This document shows positions 44,655 to 52,424 of a stretch of DNA of 64,000 nt, in pieces; the first letter of the stretch is position 1, and the number at the start of each line of letters is the position of its first letter. Made by a program: the position numbers and the translations under genes. The stretch comes from Prevotella sp. (GTDB lineage: Bacteria > Bacteroidota > Bacteroidia > Bacteroidales > Bacteroidaceae), in contig JAFTFX010000022.1 of NCBI GenBank assembly GCA_017458225.1, forward strand, positions 62,001 through 126,000. The letters are read 5' to 3'. The notes beneath the pieces are model-generated. The model did no database searches. It had not been told where the DNA came from and was given only the letters and a program-made list of their open reading frames with translations.

Positions 44655-45641
44655 ATGCTTATGAATATGGAAACAAATGAGAAGAGATTTGACGGTAGCG
44701 TTTGGAATGGATTCCTGATGCTGTTTGTGTGTATGATTCTGACGGTGGTCAGCCTTGCAGGGACCATCTGGGGTATCGTTGTTCTTTCCGACGAGGCTGG
44801 CAGCACCGCACTGGGCTCGTCGTTGCTCTGTGGGGGCTTGGTGCTGCTTGTAGTGACCATTATCATGTGGTGCGGCTTTATGATGTTGGAACCCAATGAG
44901 GCCCGTGTCATCAACTGGTTCGGCAAGTATGCCGGCACCTTCACCGAGACGGGCTACTACTGGATCAACCCTTTCTACTCGCTGAAGACGGTGTCGCTGC
45001 GTGCACGCAACCTGGATGCCGAGCCTATCAAGGTGAACGACAAGGTGGGCAATCCGGTGATGATCGGTCTTGTGCTGGTATGGAAACTGAAGGACACCTA
45101 TAAGGCTATCTTCGAGGTTGACTCGCAGACGATGGCAACCACGGCGCAGGGCCAGATAGGCACTGACGTAAAGAGTCTGATGAAGGCACTGGAGAACTTC
45201 GTCAAGGTGCAGAGCGATGCCGCCCTTCGTCAGGTGGCAGGTCAGTATGCCTACGACGATACCGACGAGAAGACCAACGAGCTGACCCTTCGTGATGGCG
45301 GCGACGAAATCAACCAGCAACTGGAGGCCAAGTTGACCGAACGTCTGGCGATGGCCGGCATCGAGGTGGTTGAGGCTCGCATCAACTATCTGGCATACGC
45401 TCCTGAGATTGCCGCTGTGATGTTGCGTCGCCAGCAGGCATCGGCCATCATCACTGCACGCGAGAAGATTGTGGAGGGTGCCGTGTCGATGGTGAAGATG
45501 GCTCTCGACAAGCTCTCCAACGAGAATATCGTCGAACTCGATGACGACAAGAAGGCTGCCATGGTGAGCAACTTGCTCGTGGTGCTCTGCGGCGACGACT
45601 CGGCACAGCCTGTTGTGAATACTGGAACCCTGAACCATTGA
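44655..45641 (+). CDS. SPFH/Band 7 membrane protein
   Basis: 328 residues. Two N-terminal membrane helices (about 20-45 and 55-78), then the SPFH domain (PNEARVINWFGKYAGTF, LKTVSLRARNLDAEPIKVND) and a helical region with GIEVVEARINYLAYAPEIAAVMLRRQQA. SPFH proteins form membrane microdomain scaffolds or large cages. ATGs at 44655, 44661 and 44667 are all possible. It heads a three-gene unit with the Arc-like and DUF1648-type proteins, spaced 4 nt and overlapped by 23 nt. Confidence 0.9.
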   Translation: MLMNMETNEKRFDGSVWNGFLMLFVCMILTVVSLAGTIWGIVVLSDEAGSTALGSSLLCGGLVLLVVTIIMWCGFMMLEPNEARVINWFGKYAGTFTETGYYWINPFYSLKTVSLRARNLDAEPIKVNDKVGNPVMIGLVLVWKLKDTYKAIFEVDSQTMATTAQGQIGTDVKSLMKALENFVKVQSDAALRQVAGQYAYDDTDEKTNELTLRDGGDEINQQLEAKLTERLAMAGIEVVEARINYLAYAPEIAAVMLRRQQASAIITAREKIVEGAVSMVKMALDKLSNENIVELDDDKKAAMVSNLLVVLCGDDSAQPVVNTGTLNH

Positions 45642-45645
45642 TAAT

Positions 45646-45834
45646 ATGACAAAACCGACGAAGAATTTCATCCTGCGCATGGATGCCGACATGATGAATG
45701 CCATTGAAGCCTGGGCCGCTGATGAGTTCCGCTCAACCAACGGCCAGCTGCAATGGATCATCACCGAGGCCCTGCGCAAGGCTCATCGTCTGCCCAAAAA
45801 GAAACTGAACAATGAAAAACTTGATGAAAAATAG
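45646..45834 (+). CDS. Arc-family small DNA-binding-like protein
   Basis: 62 residues matching the ribbon-helix-helix Arc layout: strand FILRMDADMMNAIEAWA, then helix RSTNGQLQWIITEALRKAHR and a basic tail. RHH dimers bind operators, but placement between two membrane proteins suggests it is a partner of the SPFH protein; this SPFH-Arc pairing is seen in many Bacteroidetes, mechanism unknown. Four bases after the SPFH stop. Confidence 0.75.
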   Translation: MTKPTKNFILRMDADMMNAIEAWAADEFRSTNGQLQWIITEALRKAHRLPKKKLNNEKLDEK

Positions 45835-46282
45835 ACAAGGACGAACGCTGGAAGGCACCGTCTTTGAAGTGGCCTTTCTGGTGCTGGCTGCACTTGTGTG
45901 GGGGCTCATCGCATGGCTCTATGTGCGTGCACCAGAGTCTGTACCTACCCATTTCAATGCTTTGGGCAATCCTGATGCATGGGGCCATCCGTCTAACATG
46001 CTGGCCGTCTGCGGACTGATGACGATTCTCGGCTTCCTCATGCTCCTTGGTGCCTATTTCCCCAGCACTATCAGCATGCCTTTCGAGATTCGTACTCCGC
46101 GGCAGACAGCCCTCGGGCAGCGCCTGCTGCGCATCACGGCCTTGTTGTTCCTCTTGCTGACGATAGCCATCGCTTTCGGAGCCATGAAGCCTCCCTACAC
46201 CCTGTGGCCCCTTTTCGTGGTTACCGGTGTAATCATCATTGTCGTTCTGGTGTTCGCGGTACTGATGTGGAAGGCTCGCTGA
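45812..46282 (+). CDS. DUF1648-type membrane protein
   Basis: 156 residues, four hydrophobic segments. The motif PTHFNALGNPDAWGHPSNML near residue 45 is typical of DUF1648 (SdpI-related). Function unknown; SdpI is an immunity protein, but most homologues are not. Its start overlaps the Arc-like gene by 23 nt. An internal second Met (residue 5) is an alternative start. Confidence 0.8.
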   Translation: MKNLMKNRQGRTLEGTVFEVAFLVLAALVWGLIAWLYVRAPESVPTHFNALGNPDAWGHPSNMLAVCGLMTILGFLMLLGAYFPSTISMPFEIRTPRQTALGQRLLRITALLFLLLTIAIAFGAMKPPYTLWPLFVVTGVIIIVVLVFAVLMWKAR

Positions 46283-46348
46283 CGGTCCTCAGTTGTCATT
46301 TGACGCAAATTACACCCTGTTTTTTTGTTGAATTCAGAAAATAATGTG

Positions 46349-46356
46349 TACCTTTG
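46349..46356 (+). promoter_or_regulatory. -7 box of alaS
   Basis: TACCTTTG, 43 nt upstream of the alaS ATG. Confidence 0.65.
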
Positions 46357-46399
46357 CGGCCAAATTATAAATAATAAATAGTCAAATTGTAAATTAAGA

Positions 46400-49099
46400 A
46401 TGATGACTGCAAAAGAAATCCGCGACTCCTACAAGAAGTTTTTCGAGTCGAAAGGACACGCCATTGTGCCTTCTGCACCGATGGTTATCAAGGATGACCC
46501 TACGTTGATGTTCACCAACGCCGGCATGAACCAGTGGAAAGACATTATCCTCGGCACACGCGACCCTGAGCCGCGCCGCCGTGCTGACACTCAGAAGTGC
46601 CTGCGCGTTAGCGGTAAGCACAACGACCTGGAAGAGGTAGGCCACGACACCTATCACCACACCATGTTCGAAATGCTGGGCAACTGGTCGTTTGGCGACT
46701 ACTTCAAGGAGGGTGCTATTGATATGGCCTGGGAATATCTGGTCGACGTGCTGAAACTGAATCCTGAAGATCTCTATGTCACCGTCTTCGAGGGCGACCC
46801 CAAAGAGGGACTGGAGCGCGACGATGAGGCTGCTGGCTACTGGCTGAAGCATGTGCCTGCCGACCATATCATCAACGGTAATAAACACGACAACTTCTGG
46901 GAAATGGGCGACACGGGTCCTTGCGGCCCCTGTTCAGAGATTCATGTGGACTCTCGCACACCTGAGCAGAAGGCTGCCAGCGGCAAGAGCGGTCGTGAGC
47001 TGGTGAATCAGGACGACCCGCAGGTCATCGAGATATGGAACCTCGTGTTCATGCAGTATAACCGCAAGGCCGACGGCTCGTTGGAGAAACTCTCTATGAA
47101 CGTCATTGATACGGGCATGGGCTTCGAGCGTCTGGTCCGCATGATGCAGGGCAAGCACTCCAACTACGACACCGACGTGTTCCAGCCCATCATCAAGGCT
47201 GAACAGCAGATAACAGGTCTGAAGTACTACACCTTCGAGGAAGAGGCTAGTCTGGCTAATTCAACTAGTACGACTAATGCAACGAGTTCTTCTCAAGAGC
47301 AGATCAACGTTGCCATGCGCGTCTGCGCCGACCACCTGCGTGCTGTGGCCTTCTCGATTGCCGATGGCCAGCTGCCCTCGAATGCAAAGGCCGGCTACGT
47401 CATCCGTCGCATTCTGCGCCGTGCCGTGCGCTATGCCTATACGTTCCTGGGTCAGAAAGAGGCGTTCCTCTATAAACTGCTGCCCACGCTCGTTGAGGAG
47501 ATGGGCGATGCTTTCCCTGAACTGAAGGCTCAGCAGCAGCTCATCGCGAAGGTGATGAAGGAAGAGGAAGACTCGTTCCTGCGCACCCTTGACAAGGGCA
47601 TCCAGTTGCTCGACAAGGCGATGGAACAGCTGCGTCAGGAGAAGAAGACCGAGCTCGACGGTGTACAGGCTTTCCGCATGTTCGACACTTTCGGATTCCC
47701 CCTCGACCTCACTGAGCTAATCTGCCGCGAAAACGGTTTTACGGTCGACGAAAAGCAGTTTGCCGAGGAGATGCAGAAGCAAAAGGACCGCGCCCGCAAT
47801 GCCGCTTCTGTTGAGAACAGCGATTGGGTCATCGTGTCCGGTGCTTCTCCGTCGGAAGAACAGCAGTTCGTGGGCTACGACTACACCGAATATGAATGCC
47901 GCATTCTGCGCTACCGCAAGGTTACTCAGAAGAAGAGCGAGTTCTACGAGCTGGTTCTCTCGGCCACTCCTTTCTATGGCGAGATGGGCGGACAGGTAGG
48001 CGACTGCGGTGTGCTTGTCAGCGAGAACGAGACCGTTGAGGTCATTGATGCCAAGCGCGAAAACAACCAGACTGTCCACATTGTGAAGCAGCTGCCTAAG
48101 GATCCTGCTGCTCCCTTCATGGCTTGCGTCGACACCGACAAACGCAAGGCCAGCGCTGCCAACCATACGGCTACCCACCTGCTCGACTATGCATTAAAGC
48201 AGGTGCTGGGCGACCATGTGGAGCAGAAAGGCTCGTTCGTCAGCCCCGACACACTGCGTTTCGACTTCTCGCATTTCGAGAAGGTCAGCGACGAGCAGTT
48301 GCGCCAGGTGGAGCGCATCGTCAACGATATGATTCGTCAGGACCTGCCGCTCGACGAGCATCGCGACACCCCGTTCGAGGAAGCTAAGAAGATGGGGGCC
48401 ATCGCCCTCTTCGGCGAGAAATATGGCGATAAGGTGCGTGTGGTTCGCTTCGGTCCTTCCTGCGAGTTCTGCGGCGGTATCCATGCCAAGAGCACTGGTC
48501 GCATCGGCATGTTCAAGATTGTATCAGAGAGTTCGGTGGCTGCCGGCATCCGTCGTATCGAAGCCAAGACTGGCAAGGAGTGCGAGGAACTGCTCTATAA
48601 CCTGGAGGACACGCTGAGAGCAGTGAAGTCGTTCTTCAACAATGCCAAGGACCTGCAGGGTGTCATCCGTAAGTATATTGACGAGCACGACTCGATGAAG
48701 AAGGAGATAGAGTCGTTTCAGGCACAGGCCGTGGAGCGTGCTGCCAAGCAGTTGGTGGAGAAAGCCCGTGTGGTGGGCGGTGTGAAGGTCATCACCACCG
48801 TGTTGCCCATGGAGCCGGCCGCTGCCAAGGATCTGGCCTTCAAGGTGCGTGCTGCTGTCGATGGCTCGTTGCTCTGTGTTCTAGGCACCAAGCATCAGGA
48901 CAAGCCCCAGCTCACCATCATGCTGAGCGACGACCTCGTGGCCAGCCACGGTCTGAATGCCGGTCAGATGGTGCGCGAAGCCGCCAAACTCATTCAGGGT
49001 GGCGGCGGTGGTCAGCCTCACTTCGCTCAGGCCGGCGGCAAGAGCGTTGATGGACTGAGTGCCGCAGTCGACAAAGTGGTTGAGCTGGCCAAGCTATAG
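46400..49099 (+). CDS. alaS: Alanyl-tRNA synthetase
   Basis: 899 residues, full length. Class II catalytic core ([28 protein letters not shown]), tRNA-recognition domain ([14 protein letters not shown]), editing domain with HTATHLL and CEFCGGIH (zinc-binding Cys/His) and C-Ala domain with [14 protein letters not shown]. Charges tRNA-Ala. Near residues 283-300 a polar insert ([16 protein letters not shown]) is coded by degenerate 9-nt repeats and lies before [18 protein letters not shown] start: 46403 is an alternative. Confidence 0.97.
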   Translation: MMTAKEIRDSYKKFFESKGHAIVPSAPMVIKDDPTLMFTNAGMNQWKDIILGTRDPEPRRRADTQKCLRVSGKHNDLEEVGHDTYHHTMFEMLGNWSFGDYFKEGAIDMAWEYLVDVLKLNPEDLYVTVFEGDPKEGLERDDEAAGYWLKHVPADHIINGNKHDNFWEMGDTGPCGPCSEIHVDSRTPEQKAASGKSGRELVNQDDPQVIEIWNLVFMQYNRKADGSLEKLSMNVIDTGMGFERLVRMMQGKHSNYDTDVFQPIIKAEQQITGLKYYTFEEEASLANSTSTTNATSSSQEQINVAMRVCADHLRAVAFSIADGQLPSNAKAGYVIRRILRRAVRYAYTFLGQKEAFLYKLLPTLVEEMGDAFPELKAQQQLIAKVMKEEEDSFLRTLDKGIQLLDKAMEQLRQEKKTELDGVQAFRMFDTFGFPLDLTELICRENGFTVDEKQFAEEMQKQKDRARNAASVENSDWVIVSGASPSEEQQFVGYDYTEYECRILRYRKVTQKKSEFYELVLSATPFYGEMGGQVGDCGVLVSENETVEVIDAKRENNQTVHIVKQLPKDPAAPFMACVDTDKRKASAANHTATHLLDYALKQVLGDHVEQKGSFVSPDTLRFDFSHFEKVSDEQLRQVERIVNDMIRQDLPLDEHRDTPFEEAKKMGAIALFGEKYGDKVRVVRFGPSCEFCGGIHAKSTGRIGMFKIVSESSVAAGIRRIEAKTGKECEELLYNLEDTLRAVKSFFNNAKDLQGVIRKYIDEHDSMKKEIESFQAQAVERAAKQLVEKARVVGGVKVITTVLPMEPAAAKDLAFKVRAAVDGSLLCVLGTKHQDKPQLTIMLSDDLVASHGLNAGQMVREAAKLIQGGGGGQPHFAQAGGKSVDGLSAAVDKVVELAKL
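47249..47300. repeat. In-frame 9-nt degenerate repeat within alaS
   Basis: Nonamers CTAGTCTGG, CTAATTCAA, CTAGTACGA, CTAATGCAA and CGAGTTCTT in a row, coding a Ser/Thr/Asn linker. Base use is AT-richer than the flanking coding sequence. Confidence 0.75.
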
Positions 49100-49366
49100 A
49101 TTGGTCATCCTGCGTAGATAAGCTTCTATCAGCTGGAGGTTGATAGTTTCAATGGCGGTGAGTTTAGCTGACTTGCCGCCATTTCTTGTGTACAGCTCTT
49201 CGCGCATCTGCTGGAGCGTCTCTGCAGGCAGACGGCGCAGAGCCTCCTTCTCAAGAGAGTTGTCAGGAGAGCGCCTGCTTTATACCTCGCCGGAGTCGGC
49301 CACATAAACACTCATGGGCAAAAGGACGCTTAGTAGTGGAATAATGATACGGATGAATGTTGTCAT
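49094..49366 (-). pseudogene. Broken gene for a small exported protein
   Basis: ATG 49366 starts a signal-like peptide (MTTFIRIIIPLLSVLLPMSV) that meets TAA at 49280-49282. In the same frame the sequence then reads on with coding-like codon use (EKEALRRLPAETLQQMREEL, KLTAIETINLQLIEAYLRRM) to a TAG at 49094, overlapping the alaS 3' end. One nonsense change thus seems to have split an 81-codon downstream-facing gene. No family recognised. Confidence 0.6.
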
Positions 49367-49369
49367 TTC

Positions 49370-49535
49370 TTACTGGATGATTTTTTCTTGGTTGTGCTTG
49401 GAGAGCATGTCGGCATTGGGGAATAGGTGCTCTGTAGCCCTCAGCACTCCCTTCACCGACTCGAAGATGACGCTCTGATACTTCATTCCGTTGGCATGAC
49501 GGGCAACGATGTTCAGTCCAAATGCCCTGAAAGTT
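49370..49535 (-). pseudogene. Remnant 3' end of an unknown gene
   Basis: In frame up to TAA 49370-49372: RAFGLNIVARHANGMKYQ, SVIFESVKGVLRATEHLF, NADMLSKHNQEKIIQ. Codon third positions are GC-rich as in real genes here, but there is no start codon: TGA lies just upstream. It ends 3 nt before the next remnant's ATG, so both are what is left of an operon. Family not recognised. Confidence 0.55.
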
Positions 49536-49577
49536 CAACTTTTTGATGTGGAAGTGATGATAATTTTTTTTGGCTTT

Positions 49578-49666
49578 TTTGCCTACACTGCTGTCACTCC
49601 GCTTGCATCGTGCTGATATTCAGATTATCAGGCTGTTACGGTCGGAGTGACAGCAGTGTAGGCAAA
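49578..49666. repeat. Perfect 24-nt inverted repeat
   Basis: Arms 49578-49601 and 49643-49666 match over 24 nt and contain TACACTGCTGTCACT, the same module seen at 10310-10324. Loop of 41 nt. It forms the left part of the composite element whose array begins at 49711. Confidence 0.9.
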
Positions 49667-49710
49667 TTTGCGAAAAATAAAAATCAACGATAATGTGGTT
49701 GATTCTGTAA

Positions 49711-49867
49711 CGAGCGTCAAGTTCCGCTGCAATGAACGTCAAGTCTCGCTGCAATTAACGTCAAGTCTCGCTGCAACTAACGTCAGATTACAGCGAGGTT
49801 TGATATTAATTGCAGTAGAATTCAATATTAATTGCAGCAGAATTCAATATTAATTTCAGCAGAATTC
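49711..49867. repeat. Tandem array, exact 22-nt period, inverted half (locus C)
   Basis: CGCTG cores at 49725, 49747 and 49769, then inverted cores CAGCG/CAGTA/CAGCA at 49791, 49813, 49835 and 49857: every step is 22 nt, including across the inversion. Unit sequence belongs to the same family as locus B (CTCGCTGCAATTAA). It ends 16 nt after (minus strand) the hipT stop codon. No function known. Confidence 0.9.
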
Positions 49868-49882
49868 GCTACTCTTTATTGA

Positions 49883-50896
49883 CTACTTTTCAGACTTTCG
49901 AATAAATCGTGTATGCCGTTCTTCAATCACTCGTTTGTAAGTGCGCTTCATTTTGTCGTTCAAGAACGAGCGTTCAATGAGGGCGTAGGTCTCCTGAGGT
50001 ATCTGCATAAACATATCTAATACCTGTGCGGCACGTTTCTTGGGTAGTCCTATCCTGTCGGCAAAACGCTCGAAGTCCAGACGGCAGGGGTGGCCCGTCC
50101 TGTCATAGTCATCGCTCTTTTCTATGTCGGGTGCGAGTCTCTCTTTTAGTCCCAGGTCGTTGCCGCTTTGAATATGAATGCAAGTGTTGATCAAGTCATA
50201 GGCTGGTGCCAGGAAATACTCACCGTCTCTGTTGATGAGTGAGAAGTTCTTCATGTGGGCATCCTCGTTGGCAAAGAGATAGTCGAACACCACCAGCCTG
50301 AAGAACTGTTCCATCTGTGGCATCCAGGCCGGTACATACTGACGGATGGCACCGGCAATCTGTGCGTAGTTGCCACTATATTTGAAATTACTGTCGCTGC
50401 CCTCTTCCGTCATTCCCAAAATTGCGGCAAAGTCTTCTTGTGCATACTCTTTTACGCCGTTCACTACATCAAAGCGCTTGGTGATGTATACTGGCTGTCC
50501 GCTGCTGCTGAAACAGAGACCGTTAAGGGCAGTGCGTATGCCATACACCTGAGAGGCTATCTGCATGGTCACGTGCTCGTTGGCCGGAATCTGTTTGCGC
50601 GTGGAAAGACTTAGGTTAAAAGGCGACGGCTTTAGGATATAGGTAGCCTGTTCTCCATCATGTGTCAGACGGATCTTTCCATTGTCGATAATGGCCGAGA
50701 ACTTCTCCTGTGCGCCGGAGATAGACATGTTGTTCATGTTCTCCATCGCCTGTCGCTGGTCACTTTCCTTTTCAAAGTCTATGTCGATGTAGGGTGATAC
50801 CTGCTGACCGTCAAAGAGTTCTTTGATGGCCTGAGGCGAATAAGTATCGAATCCAGGGCGCAGGGTTGAAGGGCAAACTCTTATCGTTTTCATCAT
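49883..50896 (-). CDS. hipT: HipT-like Ser/Thr kinase toxin
   Basis: 337 residues, matching the C-terminal kinase part of HipA. SISGAQEKFSAI (about 58-69) is the glycine-rich loop; it holds an SIS motif like the autophosphorylated one of enteropathogenic E. coli HipT. Also YILKPSP (Lys), NEDAHMKN near 209-216 (catalytic loop) and LAPAYDL near 231 (metal Asp). HipA kinases phosphorylate aminoacyl-tRNA synthetases (GltX or TrpS) and cause growth arrest. The N-terminal subdomain is on a separate gene (hipS) with a 4-nt overlap. Confidence 0.88.
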   Translation of the reverse strand: MMKTIRVCPSTLRPGFDTYSPQAIKELFDGQQVSPYIDIDFEKESDQRQAMENMNNMSISGAQEKFSAIIDNGKIRLTHDGEQATYILKPSPFNLSLSTRKQIPANEHVTMQIASQVYGIRTALNGLCFSSSGQPVYITKRFDVVNGVKEYAQEDFAAILGMTEEGSDSNFKYSGNYAQIAGAIRQYVPAWMPQMEQFFRLVVFDYLFANEDAHMKNFSLINRDGEYFLAPAYDLINTCIHIQSGNDLGLKERLAPDIEKSDDYDRTGHPCRLDFERFADRIGLPKKRAAQVLDMFMQIPQETYALIERSFLNDKMKRTYKRVIEERHTRFIRKSEK

Positions 50897-51216
50897 TCAG
50901 CTTTTTTTAAAACAAACTTACCGATGGCATCCATCCCACAGATCATCTCCAACATTCCGAAGAAGTCCTGTTCATCTACCTTCCTGGCTCTGCACAAGGC
51001 CCTGCGGTTGGCACCTTCCGGCAACATGTTGGTAAAGACGGGGAAGATTCGCTCTGCATGATACACCTGCTGTGTCTTGGGCAGGTTGACGGAAACGGGC
51101 GGCAGGCTCTTGTTCGTGAGATAGGCTTCATCGTAGGCAAACTCATAACTGCCTCTGGCCAACTCCGTGAGTTGCCCGGCATAGATGTCACCATAATAGA
51201 CTCCCACCTTTCTCAT
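50893..51216 (-). CDS. hipS: HipS-like protein (free HipA N-subdomain 1)
   Basis: 107 residues corresponding to the HipA N-terminal subdomain (VGVYYGDIYAGQLTEL, FAYDEAYLTN, PVSVNLPKTQQVY, FPVFTNMLPEGANRR). In HipBST systems this small protein, not HipB, neutralises the kinase. It sits between hipB (18 nt away) and hipT (overlap 4 nt). Split HipA is also seen in other Bacteroidetes. Confidence 0.85.
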   Translation of the reverse strand: MRKVGVYYGDIYAGQLTELARGSYEFAYDEAYLTNKSLPPVSVNLPKTQQVYHAERIFPVFTNMLPEGANRRALCRARKVDEQDFFGMLEMICGMDAIGKFVLKKAE

Positions 51217-51234
51217 GCCTTATCCTCCTATACA

Positions 51235-51435
51235 CTATACAGTTTGTTTCACTTGCAGCACCATCTCCATACCCACCACGTCGAGCATTTTCTGTAGCGT
51301 CTGCAGCGACGGGTTACCCACTCCTCGCTCCAGATCCTTCACGGTTGAGATGCTCACACCGGAGTAATCTGCCAAATCCTGCTGCGAGATTCCTAACAGT
51401 GCTCTCCGCTCCTTGATGATATTACCGATATCCAT
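51235..51435 (-). CDS. hipB: HipB-like helix-turn-helix regulator
   Basis: 66 residues from ATG 51435 (MDIGNIIKERRALLGISQ). HTH_3 (Cro/C1) domain: QQDLADYSGVSISTVKDLERG. The longer in-frame start at 51498 lies upstream of the promoter. Short C-terminus VLQVKQTV may be the strand for dimerisation. It likely represses the operon through two flanking operators. Confidence 0.88.
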   Translation of the reverse strand: MDIGNIIKERRALLGISQQDLADYSGVSISTVKDLERGVGNPSLQTLQKMLDVVGMEMVLQVKQTV

Positions 51436-51438
51436 AAG

Positions 51439-51517
51439 AGTATGATTTATCGTACTTTTGGTGCAAAGATAGCAATAATTATTGAAACAAACAAGCAAAA
51501 GTATGATATTTTGTACT
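51439..51517 (-). promoter_or_regulatory. hip promoter with two matching operators
   Basis: Minus-strand -7 box TATCTTTG (51464-51471). On each side lies an 18-nt imperfect palindrome with the same ends: AGTATGATTTATCGTACT (51439-51456) and AGTATGATATTTTGTACT (51500-51517). The first is between the start site and the ATG, the second at about -40; binding of HipB at both would block the promoter. Confidence 0.8.
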
Positions 51518-51589
51518 TATCAACTAAAAAGATTCCTCATTATGAATATAAACGTCGGCACTAGCCCTCCTGTTGGGGGTACCCAGTTT

Positions 51590-51997
51590 CTATCCTCGCA
51601 GAACTTTGACAAAGTCGTCAATGCCCACCACATCAATGTATGGGAAAGGTGTCTGTTTGAGAATATCGTAGTGATGGTCTTCTGTAACGATGTAGCGAGC
51701 ATTGGCCTTGAAAGCACAATCTACGAATTTGTCATCATCGGGGTCTGTCGTAATGAGACGAAGATGATAGTACACTTGTACCATCTTGGTATTAGGCAAG
51801 TCAAGAATAGCAGTTATAACGTTGGATGCAATTTCATGTCCAACTTTCTGAGTAAGAATCTCCTCGTATTCAGCAAGAATCTCATTGGTGACACAGAGTG
51901 TGTACTTGCCGTCGACAAAATATCGCCAGACAGGATAGTAGGCACTGCGTCGCGAAAGCGACATTAGCAGGCAGTTGGTGTCAAGGACGATGTTCAT
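51590..51997 (-). CDS. PIN-domain toxin (putative RNase)
   Basis: 135 residues. PIN acid set: Asp6 in VLDTNCLL, Glu in NEILAEYEEIL, DPDDDKFVDCA and TEDHH. It matches the family of 'putative toxin-antitoxin system toxin component, PIN family'. Start ATG overlaps the antitoxin stop (TAATG). A truncated paralogue exists at 10652-10861. A decayed hairpin-like sequence (GTCGGCACTAGCCC) follows the gene at about 51555. Confidence 0.88.
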   Translation of the reverse strand: MNIVLDTNCLLMSLSRRSAYYPVWRYFVDGKYTLCVTNEILAEYEEILTQKVGHEIASNVITAILDLPNTKMVQVYYHLRLITTDPDDDKFVDCAFKANARYIVTEDHHYDILKQTPFPYIDVVGIDDFVKVLRG

Positions 51998-52233
51998 TAT
52001 TGCTTGTATGGTGTGCGCATGTGTTCAGACTTCCACTCCTCCATCACGTTGTCGTTGAGTACGCCCTCATCCCAAAGGTGGTCGATAGCATCTTCGGCTC
52101 GCTTGGCAAAATATTGGCCAAGCAAGCTGCGAATGTCTTGCATCTCTATTTCTGAGGATACTCTAGACACCAATTCCAGCATCTCAATCTGGAATGGGGT
52201 GAACGGCTTTGCTCGTAAAGTTGCTGCTTCCAT
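51997..52233 (-). CDS. Antitoxin-like partner of the PIN toxin
   Basis: 78 residues from ATG 52233 (MEAATLRAKPFTPFQIEMLE). Helical, with FTPFQIEMLELVS, LGQYFAKRAEDAIDHLWDEG, and SEHMRTPYKQ, all mirrored in the 73-aa paralogue at 10865. By position and pairing it is the antitoxin. The fold is not recognised; an earlier ATG at 52266 is in the -7 region. Confidence 0.8.
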   Translation of the reverse strand: MEAATLRAKPFTPFQIEMLELVSRVSSEIEMQDIRSLLGQYFAKRAEDAIDHLWDEGVLNDNVMEEWKSEHMRTPYKQ

Positions 52234-52263
52234 ACAATGTCTTGTTCTATCTAATTCTAGGTG

Positions 52264-52271
52264 CAAATTTA
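52264..52271 (-). promoter_or_regulatory. -7 box of the PIN pair
   Basis: TAAATTTG on the minus strand, 30 nt before the antitoxin ATG. Confidence 0.55.
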
Positions 52272-52338
52272 GAATAATTCTCTGAAATAAACGAATAAAG
52301 TGATAAAAACTTACATTTTATGTAGAAACTTCTTGAAA

Positions 52339-52381
52339 GCGCCGGCACTGGCCCTTCTGTTGTGGGCGGCAGTGCCGGCGC
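52339..52381. terminator. Strong hairpin after the 584-aa secreted protein gene
   Basis: GCGCCGGCACTG (52339-52350) pairs perfectly with CAGTGCCGGCGC (52370-52381). A decayed relative of its left half occurs near 51556 after the PIN gene. Confidence 0.8.
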
Positions 52382-52424
52382 GGATAGATAGTTTACACAG
52401 CAATAGGAGCTGCGTGGGGTGTTG

